NCBI GenBank assembly: GCA_001725945.1
Contig: LRMT01000066.1
Span: 34,846-98,845, forward strand
Length of the DNA: 64,000 bases
Source: Cupriavidus sp. UYMMa02A
GTDB taxonomy: Bacteria; Pseudomonadota; Gammaproteobacteria; Burkholderiales; Burkholderiaceae
Direction of reading: 5' to 3'
The notes under the pieces: model-generated
Databases searched by the model: none
What the model was told of the DNA's origin: nothing
Seen by the model: only the letters and a program-made list of their open reading frames with translations
Made by a program: the position numbers and the translations under genes
Part shown: one piece after another, positions 1 to 10,237 of the stretch
Layout of the letters: each line of letters starts with the position of its first letter
Position numbering within the stretch: the first letter of the stretch is position 1

Positions 1-1333
1 TGCGGGCTTCAAGGTGGATGGCGTGCCCGTGATGCCCTGCATCCAGAACGTTCTGGTTCGCATGCGCGCCTTCTCGGAGGCTGTCCGCAGCGGCGCATGG
101 ACAGGCGCGACCGGTGAGCGCATCACGGATGTCGTGAACATCGGCATCGGTGGCTCGGACCTTGGCCCGAAGATGGCATGCCGCGCGCTGTCGCACCTTG
201 CCCACGACGATGGATATTCGGGTCCACGCATGCATTTCGTGTCGAACGTCGACGGCACCGAACTCGCCGAAACCCTAGAGCGGCTGGACCCGCGGCGCAC
301 GCTGATGATCGTCTGCTCGAAGACCTTCACCACGCTGGAGACCATGGCGAACGCGCACAGCGCGCGGCAATGGTACGTGGCCAACGGCGTGGCCGAGGAC
401 CAGCTTGCCCGGCATTTTGTCGCGGTCTCCACCAATGTGGAAGCCGTGCGCGCGTTCGGCATCGACCCCGCCAATATGTTCGAGTTCTGGGACTGGATCG
501 GCGGGCGCTTCTCGCTGTGGTCCTCGGTGGGCCTGTCGATCGCGCTGGCGGTGGGCTTCAATGCCTTTGCCGACCTGCTGGCCGGCGGGCGCGCCATGGA
601 CGAGCATTTCCGCACCGCACCGCTCGAACGCAACATGCCTGTCGTGATGGGCATGCTCGGCATCTGGTACCGCAACTTTTTCAACCTGCCGACCAGTTGC
701 ATGGCGCCCTACTCCACGTCGCTGGAACTGTTCCCAGCATTCCTGCAGCAGCTCGAGATGGAAAGCAACGGCAAAACGGTGCAACTCGATGGCCGCCGCG
801 TGCGCACGCATACGTCACCGGTCGTGTGGGGCTCTGCAGGCACGAATGGCCAGCATGCGTACTTCCAGCAGATCCACCAGGGTTCGCAGAGCGTGCCGGT
901 CGATTTCGTCGCGCCGCTGGTGCCGCCGCGCGAACTGGCCGGCCATCATGCCAAGCTGCTTGCGAACTGCTTCGCCCAGGCCGAAGCGCTGATGCGCGGC
1001 CGCACCGCCGAGGAGCTGCGCGCCGCCGGCATGACCGACGAACTGCGCATCGCGCATATGGTCTTCGAGGGCAACCGCCCGAGCAACACGCTGCTGATGG
1101 AAGACCTGACCCCGCACGTGCTGGGCGCGCTGATCGCGCTCTACGAACATCGGACCTTCGTACAGGGCGTGGTCTGGAACATCAACTCCTTCGACCAGTG
1201 GGGCGTCGAGCTCGGCAAGATTCTGGCGCGGCCGATCGAAGCCGAACTGAACGGCGCCGAAGCCGGCCCTCACGACGCCTCTACGGCGGCGCTGATTGCA
1301 CGCGCGCGCGGCGTGCTTGCAAGGAACGACTAG
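1..1333 (+). CDS. pgi: Glucose-6-phosphate isomerase, 5'-truncated by window edge
   Basis: Cytosolic enzyme interconverting glucose 6-phosphate and fructose 6-phosphate. The reading frame is open from base 2, so the first part of the gene lies before the window; about 443 codons are visible of the roughly 540 usual for the family. Visible family signatures are [11 protein letters not shown] near the start, the [12 protein letters not shown] segment carrying a conserved histidine, and [13 protein letters not shown] near the C-terminus, which is the second PGI signature. The TAG stop at 1331-1333 overlaps the stop of the convergent ABC ATPase gene within one CTAG. No frameshift was seen. Confidence 0.97.
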   Translation, partial: AGFKVDGVPVMPCIQNVLVRMRAFSEAVRSGAWTGATGERITDVVNIGIGGSDLGPKMACRALSHLAHDDGYSGPRMHFVSNVDGTELAETLERLDPRRTLMIVCSKTFTTLETMANAHSARQWYVANGVAEDQLARHFVAVSTNVEAVRAFGIDPANMFEFWDWIGGRFSLWSSVGLSIALAVGFNAFADLLAGGRAMDEHFRTAPLERNMPVVMGMLGIWYRNFFNLPTSCMAPYSTSLELFPAFLQQLEMESNGKTVQLDGRRVRTHTSPVVWGSAGTNGQHAYFQQIHQGSQSVPVDFVAPLVPPRELAGHHAKLLANCFAQAEALMRGRTAEELRAAGMTDELRIAHMVFEGNRPSNTLLMEDLTPHVLGALIALYEHRTFVQGVVWNINSFDQWGVELGKILARPIEAELNGAEAGPHDASTAALIARARGVLARND

Positions 1334-2027
1334 ACCTCGGCCGCCATCCACTCATCGCTGGCCACGCGGCCGGCTTCGATCGTAAGGATGCGGCTGCAAC
1401 GCGCCGCCACGGAACGGTCATGCGTGACCAGCACCAGCGTCGAACCGGCGTCGCGATTGAGCTCGAACATCAGCGCGATCACGGCCTCGCCGGTGGACGT
1501 ATCGAGGCTGCCCGTGGGCTCGTCGGCAAACAGGATGTCCGGGCGCGTGACAAATGCGCGTGCGAGCGCCACGCGCTGCTGTTCACCGCCCGACAGTGTG
1601 CGCGGATAGTGATTGAGCCGCGCGCCCAGCCCGACGCGTTCGAGCATGTCGGCGGCGCGCTCCCTGACCTGCGCCGTTTCGCCGCGCAGCTCCAGCGGCA
1701 GCATCACGTTCTCCAGCGCTGTCAGATGCCCCACGAGCTGGAACGACTGGAACACGAAACCTACATGCCTGCCCCGCAGCGCGGCACGCTGATCCTCGTC
1801 GAGCGCGAAGAGATCCTGGCCCATCAGTCGCACCGCGCCGGTCGTCGCAGGTCCAGCCCGGCCAGCAAACCGAGCAGCGTGGACTTGCCCGAGCCCGATG
1901 CGCCGACGATCGCCAGTGTTTCACCGCCCGTGACGGAAAACGTGACGTCGTGCAGAATCGTCAGCGAACCGGTCGTATCGGCAACGGTCTTTCCCAATGA
2001 CTCGACGTCGAGGATGGAAGTGGACAT
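1330..2027 (-). CDS. ybbA: ABC transporter ATP-binding protein, YbbA/LolD-like (one frameshift)
   Basis: ATPase subunit of a MacB/LolD-type ABC transporter, about 232 aa. Visible motifs are Walker [10 protein letters not shown], the Q-loop region [18 protein letters not shown], signature [14 protein letters not shown], Walker [13 protein letters not shown] and the switch histidine in LVTHDRS. The frame breaks near 1835; restoring one C (ctgCCgacg) joins [10 protein letters not shown] to the rest. The gene is divergent from tesA, the arrangement of ybbA-tesA in Escherichia coli, which is why I prefer YbbA to LolD. No permease gene follows; pgi lies downstream instead. Its ATG overlaps the tesA ATG in one CATG. 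Confidence 0.88.
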
Positions 2028-2676
2028 GAAGAGTTGGATCCGAAACAGTTGGCACAAGGCAGCGCTGGCCGCCTGCATGGCTTTCATGGTGTCAGGGGCA
2101 CCCGCCCAAGCCGCGCCTGCCGTACTTGTACTTGGCGACAGCCTCTCGGCCGAGTACGGGATCGCACGCGGCTCTGGGTGGGTCACCCTGCTGCAGCAGC
2201 GGCTGCAGAAAGAGCGCCTTGATTATAGCGTCGTCAACGCAAGCATCAGCGGCGAGACCACGATTGGCGGCAAGACGCGCCTGCCGGACCTGCTGGCACG
2301 GCATCGTCCGGCCATCGTGATCGTGGAACTCGGCGCCAATGACGCCTTGCGCGGTCTTTCACTCCAGGTGACGGAATCCAACCTGCGTACGATCGTCGGC
2401 GGTGCACAGAAAGCCGGCGCCCGCGTGCTGCTGGTCGGCATGCGCATTCCACCAAACTACGGGCAGGACTACACCGAGAAGTTCTTCGCGCTCTATCCGC
2501 GCCTGGCGCAGGAGTTCAAGACGCCGCTGGTGCCGTTCTTCCTCGACAAGGTCATTGCGCGGCAGGACTGGTTCCAACCAGACCGGATCCATCCGACAGC
2601 CGAGGCGCAGCCGGCCTTGCTGGAGACCGTGTGGCCACACCTTCGGCCACTGCTCAAGGCGGCGAGCAAAGGCTGA
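2026..2676 (+). CDS. tesA: Periplasmic GDSL esterase / thioesterase I / arylesterase
   Basis: SGNH/GDSL hydrolase of 216 aa acting on acyl-CoA, aryl or lysophospholipid esters in the periplasm. An N-terminal signal peptide ends around APAQA-AP. Family blocks are visible in order: LGDSLSAEYG with the nucleophilic Ser, the Gly of the NASISGET block, GANDALRG with the oxyanion Asn, and DRIHPTAE with the catalytic Asp and His. A start four codons earlier (MEVD, 2014) is possible. I chose 2026 because the signal peptide then begins MKSWIRN. The gene is followed by a strong bidirectional terminator. It is intact. Confidence 0.93.
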   Translation: MKSWIRNSWHKAALAACMAFMVSGAPAQAAPAVLVLGDSLSAEYGIARGSGWVTLLQQRLQKERLDYSVVNASISGETTIGGKTRLPDLLARHRPAIVIVELGANDALRGLSLQVTESNLRTIVGGAQKAGARVLLVGMRIPPNYGQDYTEKFFALYPRLAQEFKTPLVPFFLDKVIARQDWFQPDRIHPTAEAQPALLETVWPHLRPLLKAASKG

Positions 2677-2699
2677 AGGCACTGCTCACGGGATGATAA

Positions 2700-2730
2700 A
2701 AAGACCCCTGGGGATTCCGCAGGGGTCTTT
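2700..2730. terminator. Bidirectional rho-independent terminator between tesA and ppiD
   Basis: Perfect 11-bp inverted repeat AAAGACCCCTG / CAGGGGTCTTT with a 9-nt loop, flanked by A-rich sequence on the left and T-rich on the right. It sits between the convergent stops of tesA (2676) and ppiD (2747) and can serve both strands. Confidence 0.85.
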
Positions 2731-2746
2731 GTCATTGGTGGCTGCG

Positions 2747-4696
2747 TTATTGCGCGGCCGCTTCGCTACCGCCCGCCGCGTCGGCAGCGGCCACGGGCTT
2801 GAGGATCTTGACCTTCGAGCGTGCCTTCAGGCTCTCGTAATAGGCCCCGAGTTCCGTCTGGCCTGCCAGTTGCGAGAGCTGCTGGGCTTCAGCCTGGCGC
2901 TGTCCTTGGTTGGTCTGCTGCGGCTGGGTAACCTTGGTGATGCGGTAGACCGCGTAGCCGTTCGCGCCAAGATCCACACCTGCCACTGCAGGAAGCTTCG
3001 ATGCATCGGCGCGCATGATGGCTTCCACCGCCTTGGGCTCCAGACCATCGGCCTTTGCCCGCGATACCATCGTGACAGCGCCGAAGCCCTGCGCATTGTC
3101 GCTCTTCTTCAGGGCTTCCAGGCGCGCCTCGCCGGCCTTGCGGGCGAGCTCTGCGGCCTGCTGGGCAATATAGCCCTCGCGCACCTTGGCTTCGACTTCC
3201 TCGAACTTGCGCACGGTCGCCGGACGGTACTCCGAGATGCGGGCTGCGACCAGCGTGGTCGGGCCGACCTGGACAGCTTCGGTATTGCGCTTGTTCTTGA
3301 TGGCGTCATCGCTGAACAGCGCCTTGAGCACCTTCTCGTTGTTGAGCGGGTTGTTCTGGCCGAGCGCCGGGTTCGGCTGGCGCGTCACGTTGTCCGCGGT
3401 CTGGATCGTCAGCTTGAACTTGTCCGCCGCAGGCTTCAGGCTGTCTGCTTGCTCGTACACCATATTGCCGAACGCGTCGGCATCTTCCGCATATTTTTTG
3501 GTGGCGAACTGCTTGCGCAGCTCGGCCTCGAGCTCAGGGCGCACGGCTTCCAGCGGCTTGGTTTCAGCCGGCTTGATGCCGGTCAGCTTGATGATGTGGT
3601 AGCCGTAGTCGGTTTCGACCACGTCGCTGATCTGGCCTTCCTTGAGCGCGTACATGGCGTCCTCGAACGGCTTGACCAGGGCGCCATGGCCGATGAAGCC
3701 GAGATCGCCCCCCTTCTCCGCGGAGCCTGGGTCTTGCGACTGCTTGCGCGCCACATCGGCAAACGTTTCAGGGTGCTTGCGCAGTTCATCAAGCAGCTTG
3801 CCTGCCTTTTCCTTGGCTGCCTGCCGCGCAGCAGCGGGCCCATCCTTCGGCGCCGCGATCAGGATATGGCTCGCACGGCGCTGCTCTTCCGTGCGGAAGC
3901 GCGCGATATTGCTGTCGTAGTAGGACTTCAGCTCTTCCGGCGTGACAGCCTGGCCCGCGGCCAGTGCTTCGCCGGACAGCACCACGTATTCCACTTTGGC
4001 CTGCTCGGGCACCGAGAATGCCGACTGGTGGCTCTCGTAGAAAGCCTTCAGCGCCGCGGCATCGGGCTGCACCTTGGCTGCATAGTCGGCAGGCTTGAAC
4101 AGCAGGGCCTGGACATCGCGCTGCTGGTCGCGCACGGCAATCAGGCGATCCAGCAGCGACTTGGGCACGAAAGCCGTGCCGGCGATCGAGGTACCCAGCT
4201 GTTGCGTGGCCAGGTCAAAGCGCATGCGCGCGTCGAACTGCTCGGGCGTCATGCCTTGCGCCGCCAGCAACTGCAGATAGGCCTTGTCGTCGATCGAACC
4301 GTCTTGCTTGCGCGGCAGTTGCGCAATGGCCGGGATGCTGTTGATCGCCTCGAACAGGCGCGCATTGGACACCGTCAGATGTTCGCGCGCCACCTCATTG
4401 GCCATCACGCGCTGCAGGATCAGCTGGTCCATGACGTTCTTGCGCAGCGCAGGGCCTTCGAACTGACGCGGATCGTAGCTGGCCCCGAGCATCTGGCGCA
4501 TGCGTTCGCTTTGTTCACGTACCACGTTGTCCACTTCCTGCACCGTGATCGCACGGCCATCGACCTTCGCGACATCGTGCGAGCTGTCCATGAAGCGCGA
4601 ATAGCTCTCCACGCCGAAGAACACAAACGACGGAAAGACAAGCACCAGCAGCAGCAAAAGCATCAGGCGCCGGTTGTTGCGTACGAAATCAAGCAT
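2747..4696 (-). CDS. ppiD: Periplasmic folding chaperone / peptidyl-prolyl isomerase PpiD
   Basis: Inner-membrane-anchored chaperone of 649 aa that assists outer-membrane and exported proteins at the Sec exit. The N-terminus has a single membrane anchor at about residues 10-30 ([19 protein letters not shown]), then a SurA_N-like helical region. A parvulin domain follows around residues 265-370 ([44 protein letters not shown]), and then a C-terminal SurA-like part. Length is usual for the family. It lies downstream of lon and the tRNA pair on the same strand, as in many Burkholderiales. No frameshift was seen. Confidence 0.95.
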   Translation of the reverse strand: MLDFVRNNRRLMLLLLLVLVFPSFVFFGVESYSRFMDSSHDVAKVDGRAITVQEVDNVVREQSERMRQMLGASYDPRQFEGPALRKNVMDQLILQRVMANEVAREHLTVSNARLFEAINSIPAIAQLPRKQDGSIDDKAYLQLLAAQGMTPEQFDARMRFDLATQQLGTSIAGTAFVPKSLLDRLIAVRDQQRDVQALLFKPADYAAKVQPDAAALKAFYESHQSAFSVPEQAKVEYVVLSGEALAAGQAVTPEELKSYYDSNIARFRTEEQRRASHILIAAPKDGPAAARQAAKEKAGKLLDELRKHPETFADVARKQSQDPGSAEKGGDLGFIGHGALVKPFEDAMYALKEGQISDVVETDYGYHIIKLTGIKPAETKPLEAVRPELEAELRKQFATKKYAEDADAFGNMVYEQADSLKPAADKFKLTIQTADNVTRQPNPALGQNNPLNNEKVLKALFSDDAIKNKRNTEAVQVGPTTLVAARISEYRPATVRKFEEVEAKVREGYIAQQAAELARKAGEARLEALKKSDNAQGFGAVTMVSRAKADGLEPKAVEAIMRADASKLPAVAGVDLGANGYAVYRITKVTQPQQTNQGQRQAEAQQLSQLAGQTELGAYYESLKARSKVKILKPVAAADAAGGSEAAAQ

Positions 4697-4848
4697 GCTG
4701 ACTCAGGTAAGGGGTTGGCACGAAGGTCAAACCTCGCGATTCTAGCAAAGCCGGGCGCTGCACCGCCATTGGCGGCCCCAGGACACGCGGGAGATGGCTC
4801 TGTCGCATCGTGCACCTGGCCTGGCAGGCAGCACACGCGCCGCAAAAC

Positions 4849-4878
4849 AAAAATGCCCGCTTCAGGCGGGCATTTTTT
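4849..4878. terminator. Rho-independent terminator after the tRNA-Val/tRNA-Asp pair
   Basis: Inverted repeat AAAATGCCCGC / GCGGGCATTTT with a 5-nt loop, bordered by A and T runs, lies just downstream (on the minus strand) of tRNA-Asp. It probably ends the tRNA transcript and can act in both directions. Confidence 0.8.
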
Positions 4879-4891
4879 GCATTTCATGATC

Positions 4892-4968
4892 TGGCGGAGT
4901 GGACGGGACTCGAACCCGCGACCCCCGGCGTGACAGGCCGGTATTCTAACCGACTGAACTACCACTCC
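4892..4968 (-). tRNA. tRNA-Asp (anticodon GTC)
   Basis: A 77-nt cloverleaf including an encoded CCA end. On the minus strand it begins GGAGTGGTAGTTCAGTC, has anticodon loop CTGTCAC with anticodon GTC, T-arm GGGTTCGAGTCCC, and ends in a CCGCCA tail. The acceptor stem GGAGTGG pairs with CCACTCC. It is transcribed after tRNA-Val with a 45-nt spacer. Confidence 0.96.
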
Positions 4969-5013
4969 TTTGTCGGTTCCCACAGCGGCCTGACTGCACA
5001 TGCGATGGTGAAG

Positions 5014-5089
5014 TGGTGGGTGCTGAGGGGCTCGAACCCCCGACCTACGCCTTGTAAGGGCGCCGCTCTACCAACTGAGCTAAGCACCC
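5014..5089 (-). tRNA. tRNA-Val (anticodon TAC)
   Basis: A 76-nt cloverleaf with encoded CCA. On the minus strand it begins GGGTGCTTAGCTCAG, carries anticodon loop CTTACAA with anticodon TAC, and has T-arm GGGTTCGAGCCCC. The acceptor stem GGGTGCT pairs with AGCACCC. It is the first gene of a two-tRNA unit with tRNA-Asp. Confidence 0.96.
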
Positions 5090-5186
5090 ACTGGACCATC
5101 GCAGGCACGGCTGCCTGCAGGTTAATCTCGCTTCGCACGACTCGGCGGTTACTGCTCAGTGCCGCTGTTTGCGTTGCGAGGCCGCG

Positions 5187-5216
5187 ATTGTAATACGAGA
5201 GTTTTCGCTTTGCCAA
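5187..5216 (-). promoter_or_regulatory. Likely sigma70 promoter of the tRNA-Val/tRNA-Asp unit
   Basis: On the minus strand TTGGCA (5216-5211) and TACAAT (5192-5187) are separated by 18 bp. A GC-rich discriminator (CGCGGCC) follows the -10, as is typical of stringently controlled stable-RNA promoters. It lies about 100 bp upstream of mature tRNA-Val and downstream of the lon terminator. Confidence 0.65.
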
Positions 5217-5278
5217 GCACTGATCGCAATGATCTTGCAGAAGCGGCATCCCAACCCCCGGCGTCAGCGCAACAAGAA

Positions 5279-5307
5279 AAACGCCGCGGTTGCGACACCG
5301 CGGCGTT
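5279..5307 (-). terminator. Rho-independent terminator of lon
   Basis: Inverted repeat AACGCCGCGGT (5280-5290) / ACCGCGGCGTT (5297-5307) with a 6-nt loop. On the minus strand it is followed by TTTTCTTG. It begins 25 bp past the reconstructed lon stop at 5333, which supports that stop. Confidence 0.85.
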
Positions 5308-5332
5308 CCGGCACTGCTGTGATGTAGGCAGA

Positions 5333-7742
5333 TTAGTGATGGATCATCTCGACCTTGGCCGTTGCCTTGTCCGCCACTTCGGCGGGCTTGGCGTCTTCGT
5401 CGGCAGCGGCTCGGGCTTGCGCTCGAGTGCCAGCTCCAGCACCTTGTCGATCCAGCGCACCGGCACGATCTCGATGGCGTTTTTCACGTTGTCAGGAATC
5501 TCCGCAAGATCCTTCACGTTTTCCTCAGGGATCAGCACCAGCTTGATACCGCCACGGTGGGCAGCCAGCAGCTTCTCCTTGAGGCCACCGATCGGCAGCA
5601 CTTCGCCGCGCAGCGTGATCTCACCAGTCATCGCCACATCCGCCCGCACCGGAATGCCGGTCAGCACCGACACCAGTGCGGTCGTCATCGCGCCGCCAGC
5701 CGACGGGCCGTCCTTGGGCGTGGCGCCTTCAGGCACGTGGATGTGGATGTCGCGCTTCTCGAACATCTCATCCGTAATGCCCAGCCGGCGTGCACGCGAG
5801 CGAACCACCGAACGCGCGGCCTCGACCGATTCCTTCATCACATCGCCCAGCGAACCGGTGCGAGTGATGTTGCCCTTGCCCGGCATGATCGCGGCTTCGA
5901 TGGTCAGCAGATCGCCGCCCACTTCGGTCCACGCCAGACCGGTCACCTGGCCCACCTGGTTTTCCTTGCCGGCCAGGCCGAAGTCGTACTTGCGCACGCC
6001 AAGGAATTTGTCCAGGTTGTCGGAATCGACCTTGATCGTGCCCGACTCCTTCTTCAGCAGCAGCAGCTTGACCGCCTTGCGGGCAATCTTGGACACCTCG
6101 CGCTCGAGCGAACGCACACCGGCTTCACGCGTGTAGTAGCGGATGATGTCGCGGATCGCTGCATCGGTCACCTCGATCTCGCCAGCCTTCAGACCATTGT
6201 TCTTGATCTGCTTGGGCAGCAGGTAACGCGTGGCGATGTTGAGCTTCTCTTCCTCGGTGTAACCCGACAGGCGGATCACTTCCATACGGTCGAGCAGCGG
6301 CGGCGGAATGTTCAGCGAGTTCGACGTCGCCACGAACATCACGTCGGACAGGTCGAAGTCCACTTCGATGTAGTGGTCCTGGAACGTGTGGTTCTGTTCC
6401 GGGTCCAGCACTTCGAGCAGCGCCGACGACGGGTCGCCACGGAAATCCATGCCCATCTTGTCGATCTCGTCGAGCAGGAAGAGCGGATTGCGCACGCCGA
6501 CCTTCGACAGGCTCTGCAGGATCTTGCCCGGCATCGAACCAATGTAGGTACGGCGGTGACCGCGGATCTCGGCCTCGTCACGCACGCCACCGAGGGCCAT
6601 GCGCACGAACTTGCGGTTCGTCGCGCGCGCCACCGACTGGCCGAGCGAGGTCTTGCCCACGCCGGGAGGCCCGACCAGGCACAGGATCGGCGCCTTGACC
6701 TTGTCCACGCGCTGTTGCACGGCAAGATATTCGAGGATACGTTCCTTGACCTTCTCGAGACCGTAGTGGTCCTCATCGAGCACGCGCTCGGCGTTGGCCA
6801 GGTCGTTGTTGACCTTGCTCTTCTTGCGCCACGGCAGGTTGACCAGCGTGTCGATGTAGTTGCGCACGACGGTCGCTTCGGCCGACATCGGCGACATCAG
6901 CTTGAGCTTCTTGAATTCGGCGTCGGCCTTCTTCTTGGCTTCCTTCGGCATGCGCGCAGCCTTGATGCGCTTGTCGAGCTCTTCCAGGTCGGCGCCCTCT
7001 TCGCCCTCCCCGAGTTCCTTCTGAATGGCCTTGACCTGCTCGTTCAGGTAGTACTCGCGCTGGCTCTTCTCCATCTGGCGCTTGACGCGGCCACGGATGC
7101 GCTTTTCGACCTGCAGGATGTCGATCTCGCCCTCGAGCTGCGACAGCAGGCTTTCCAGGCGTTCGGTCACGTTGACCATTTCCAGGATCTTCTGCTTCTG
7201 CTCGAGCTTGATCGGCAGGTGCGCGGCGATCGTGTCGGCCAGGCGGCCTGCCTCGTCGATACCCGACAGCGAGGTCAGGATCTCGGGCGGGATCTTCTTG
7301 TTGAGCTTCACGTATTGGTCGAACTGCGACACGATCGCGCGGCGCAGGGCCTCGGTCTCGGCGCTTTCAACCGCCGCGGGCGGCACGGGAACGGCTTCGC
7401 ACATGAAGTGCGACTCGTCCTCGCTGACCTCGCGGATGTTTGCACGCTGCGTGCCTTCGACCAGCACCTTCACGGTACCGTCCGGCAGCTTCAGCATCTG
7501 GAGGATATTGGCGATGCAGCCGACCTCGTACAGGTCGTCGCAGTCGGTTCGTCTTTGGCGGCAGTCTTTTGCGCCACGAGCATAATGCTCTTGCCCGACT
7601 CCATCGCAGTTTCAAGCGCCTTGATGGACTTCGGGCGTCCCACGAACAACGGGATCACCATGTGCGGAAACACCACCACGTCGCGCAACGGCAACAGTGG
7701 GAGGCGAATCGGCTCGGCCGGGAGGAGTTGTGTTCCGGACAT
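5333..7742 (-). CDS. lon: ATP-dependent protease La, Lon (two frameshifts)
   Basis: Cytosolic AAA+ serine protease degrading misfolded and regulatory proteins; about 803 aa after repair. In order: substrate-binding N domain ([20 protein letters not shown]), coiled region, Walker [13 protein letters not shown], Walker [11 protein letters not shown], sensor region [14 protein letters not shown], and the protease domain with catalytic Ser in [10 protein letters not shown] and the downstream Lys ([10 protein letters not shown]). The frame breaks near 7545 (gcGGac read as gcgac) and near 5405 (ccGGac read as ccgac). Repair of the second moves the stop from 5344 to 5333 and gives an EMIHH C-terminus. 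Start at 7742 (MSGTQLLP) is chosen over 7763 because a heat-shock-type promoter abuts 7772. Confidence 0.95.
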
Positions 7743-7771
7743 CATTTTCCCCAAGTCAGTCATTTAAGGCG

Positions 7772-7800
7772 TAAATTGGGCCGCCCAAATCGATTACAAG
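7772..7800 (-). promoter_or_regulatory. Candidate sigma32 (heat-shock) promoter of lon
   Basis: On the minus strand CTTGTAA (7800-7794) is followed after 13 bp by CCCAATTTA (7780-7772), near the RpoH consensus CTTGAAA and CCCATNTA except for one extra A. The predicted start lies close to 7765, about 20 nt before the chosen lon ATG. A GGGG Shine-Dalgarno lies 5-8 nt before the MM start pair. Confidence 0.5.
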
Positions 7801-7911
7801 ATACCGTGACGAAACCGAATTGGATTGACAGGCTGATGTCGCATCCTGCACTTGCAGGCCCATCTGGAACAGCATACCCGCGTTTCCTCCTCTTCGTCGG
7901 TTGAAATAAAC

Positions 7912-7943
7912 AAAAAAGCCGCTCGCTTCTACGCGAACGGCCT
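7912..7943 (-). terminator. Rho-independent terminator of clpX
   Basis: Stem GCCGCTCGC / GCGAACGGC (one mismatch) with a short loop. On the minus strand it is followed by six T residues. It lies about 55 bp beyond the clpX stop and ahead of the lon promoter, so lon is probably an independent unit. Confidence 0.75.
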
Positions 7944-7996
7944 TTCTGGCTAGCTGCCGTGGGCTCCTGACCACTTCGCCCCGGACAGCCCTCGCG

Positions 7997-9274
7997 TCAG
8001 TTGGAACCCGCCACCTTCGGCTGCTGCTCTTCGTACATCAGCAGCGGCGGTGCATCCCCCGTGATGGTGTTCTCATCGATGATCACTTTCTGCACACCCT
8101 TGTAGTTGGGCAGGTCGTACATCACGTCCATCAGCGACTGCTCGAGGATCGACCGCAAGCCGCGTGCGCCCGTCTTGCGGCGGATCGCCTTGCGCGCGAT
8201 GGCAGACAGCGCCGCCGGTCGGATTTCCAGCTCGACACCTTCCATCGCCAGCAGCTTCTGGTACTGCTTGAGCAGCGCGTTCTTGGGCTCGACCAGGATC
8301 TGCATCAGCGCGGCTTCGTCGAGCTTGGCCAGCGTGGCAACCACCGGGAGGCGGCCGATCAGTTCGGGGATGAGGCCGAACTTGATCAGGTCTTCCGGCT
8401 CGGTCTGCGGCAGCACTTCGCTGACCTCGCGCTCTTCCTTGCTCTGGACCTGGGCAGCAAAACCGATGCCAGTTTTGTCCGAGCGCTGCATGATGACTTT
8501 TTCGAGGCCGTCGAACGCACCGCCGCAGATGAACAGGATGTTCGTGGTGTCGACTTGCAGGAAGTCCTGGTTCGGATGCTTGCGGCCACCTTGCGGTGGC
8601 ACCGAAGCCATCGTGCCTTCGATCAGCTTGAGCAGCGCCTGCTGGACGCCCTCGCCCGACACGTCGCGCGTAATCGACGGGTTGTCCGACTTGCGCGAAA
8701 TCTTGTCGATTTCGTCGATATAGACAATACCGCGCTGCGCCTTCTCGACTTCGTAATTGCAGTTCTGCAGCAGCTTCTGGATGATGTTCTCGACATCCTC
8801 ACCGACGTAGCCCGCTTCAGTCAGCGTGGTCGCATCAGCGATGACGAACGGCACATTGAGCAGGCGCGCCAGCGTCTGGGCCAGCAGCGTCTTGCCCGAG
8901 CCGGTCGGCCCGATGAGCAGGATGTTGCTCTTCGACAGCTCGACATCGTCCTTCTTGCCGAGGTGCTTCAGACGCTTGTAGTGGTTGTACACCGCCACGG
9001 CCAGGATCTTCTTGGCCTGTTCCTGACCGATCACATACTGGTCCAGGCTTTCGCGGATCTCATGCGGCGTGGGCAGGTCGGAGCGGGTGGCCGCCGCCGC
9101 ATCCTTCTCGGATGCCGTGGCCTCGTCGCGGATGATCTCGTTGCACAGGTCGATGCATTCGTCGCAAATGAACACCGACGGGCCCGCAATCAGCTTCTTT
9201 ACTTCATGCTGGCTCTTGCCGCAGAAGGAGCAATAGAGAAGCTTCTCGCTGGATGAACCTTTTTTTTCCGCCAT
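7997..9274 (-). CDS. clpX: ATP-dependent Clp protease ATP-binding subunit ClpX
   Basis: AAA+ unfoldase of 425 aa that feeds substrates into ClpP. The N-terminal zinc-binding domain is visible as YCSFCGKSQ and ICDECIDLC (four Cys). It is followed by Walker [13 protein letters not shown], Walker [11 protein letters not shown], and the pore and ClpP-contact region ending in [15 protein letters not shown] and arginine-rich [14 protein letters not shown]. Length matches the family exactly and no frameshift is present. It lies downstream of clpP on the same strand, separated by a terminator. Confidence 0.98.
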   Translation of the reverse strand: MAEKKGSSSEKLLYCSFCGKSQHEVKKLIAGPSVFICDECIDLCNEIIRDEATASEKDAAAATRSDLPTPHEIRESLDQYVIGQEQAKKILAVAVYNHYKRLKHLGKKDDVELSKSNILLIGPTGSGKTLLAQTLARLLNVPFVIADATTLTEAGYVGEDVENIIQKLLQNCNYEVEKAQRGIVYIDEIDKISRKSDNPSITRDVSGEGVQQALLKLIEGTMASVPPQGGRKHPNQDFLQVDTTNILFICGGAFDGLEKVIMQRSDKTGIGFAAQVQSKEEREVSEVLPQTEPEDLIKFGLIPELIGRLPVVATLAKLDEAALMQILVEPKNALLKQYQKLLAMEGVELEIRPAALSAIARKAIRRKTGARGLRSILEQSLMDVMYDLPNYKGVQKVIIDENTITGDAPPLLMYEEQQPKVAGSN

Positions 9275-9402
9275 AGGAATCAGTCACTTAGCAGTGTGCG
9301 TACTGCAGCACGGGAGCGCCGCACGAGTACGCTTCTAACGCATCATACGCCAAAACAATTTGCCCAGACGGCGGGGGTTACCCGTGCATGTAAGGCAAAT
9401 GC

Positions 9403-9426
9403 AAAAACGAGGCACTAGGCCTCGTT
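9403..9426 (-). terminator. Terminator downstream of clpP
   Basis: Inverted repeat AACGAGGC / GCCTCGTT (about 9406-9426) with a 5-nt loop. On the minus strand it is followed by TTTTTGC. It would end the tig-clpP transcript about 75 bp past clpP. Confidence 0.75.
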
Positions 9427-9499
9427 CCGGTGTAGCCTGTGCGGTTTGGCCAGCCAACGCGCCGCCGCGTACAACGAGTTGCCGCGGCGGCTCGCGCCA

Positions 9500-10149
9500 T
9501 CAGCCGCGGCGGGCAATGACCTTGTCGATCAGGCCGTAGTCCACTGCCTGATCGCCGCTCATGAAGTTGTCGCGATCGGTATCGCGCGCGATCTTCTCGA
9601 CCGGCTGGCCCGTCACTTCCGACAGGATGCTGTTCAGGCGCTCGCGCAGGTACAGGATCTCGCGCGCCTGGATCTCGATATCCGAGGCCTGGCACGTGCG
9701 CCGCCGAGCGGCTGATGGATCATGATGCGCGAGTTCGGCAGCGCCGAGCGCTTGCCCTTGGCACCGGCCGCGAGCAGGAACGCGCCCATGCTGGCCGCCA
9801 TGCCCATGCACAGCGTCTGCACATCGGGCTTGACGAACTGCATCGTGTCGTAGATTGCCAGCCCTGCCGAAACCGAACCGCCGGGCGAGTTGATGTACAG
9901 CGAGACGTCCTTGTCCGGGTTCTCGCTTTCCAGGAACAGCAACTGCGCCACCACCAGGTTGGCGGTCTGGTCATTGACCTCGCCAACCAGGAACACCACT
10001 CGCTCCTTCAGCAGGCGCGAGTAGATGTCGTAGGCACGCTCGCCCCGGCCGGACTGCTCGACCACCATCGGCACCAGCCCCAGGCCCTGGGTTTCCAGCG
10101 CCGAAGCCTGCGTGGTGGCAAGACGGTCAAGCAAATCATTGCGGGTCAT
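9500..10149 (-). CDS. clpP: ATP-dependent Clp protease proteolytic subunit ClpP (one frameshift)
   Basis: Serine peptidase of about 216 aa forming the tetradecameric chamber used with ClpX. Catalytic Ser is in [11 protein letters not shown], His in [10 protein letters not shown], and the Asp lies in the C-terminal part ([11 protein letters not shown] onward). The frame breaks near 9690, where cgtGGccag is read as cgtgccag; repair gives [17 protein letters not shown]. Start at [10 protein letters not shown] (10149) has GGAGA 7 nt upstream. It lies 88 bp after tig in the same orientation. ClpP has an essential role in many relatives, and an error in the read is far more likely than a null mutation. 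Confidence 0.95.
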
Positions 10150-10237
10150 GCAAGTTCTCCAGGGTATCGTTGGATGGCAAGGAACGCCGGGTTTCACACC
10201 CCTGCGCCAGCGCGGGGGCTGCGTGTCACGCCGGACC

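Noticed and set aside
2402..4933. An 843-codon plus-strand frame over ppiD and the tRNA-Asp gene.
   Set aside because: It runs through ppiD antisense and into a tRNA, so it cannot be a real protein gene.
5362..7767. An 801-codon open frame on the plus strand opposite lon.
   Set aside because: Low-complexity His/Arg/Leu composition and complete overlap with lon mark it as an antisense shadow.
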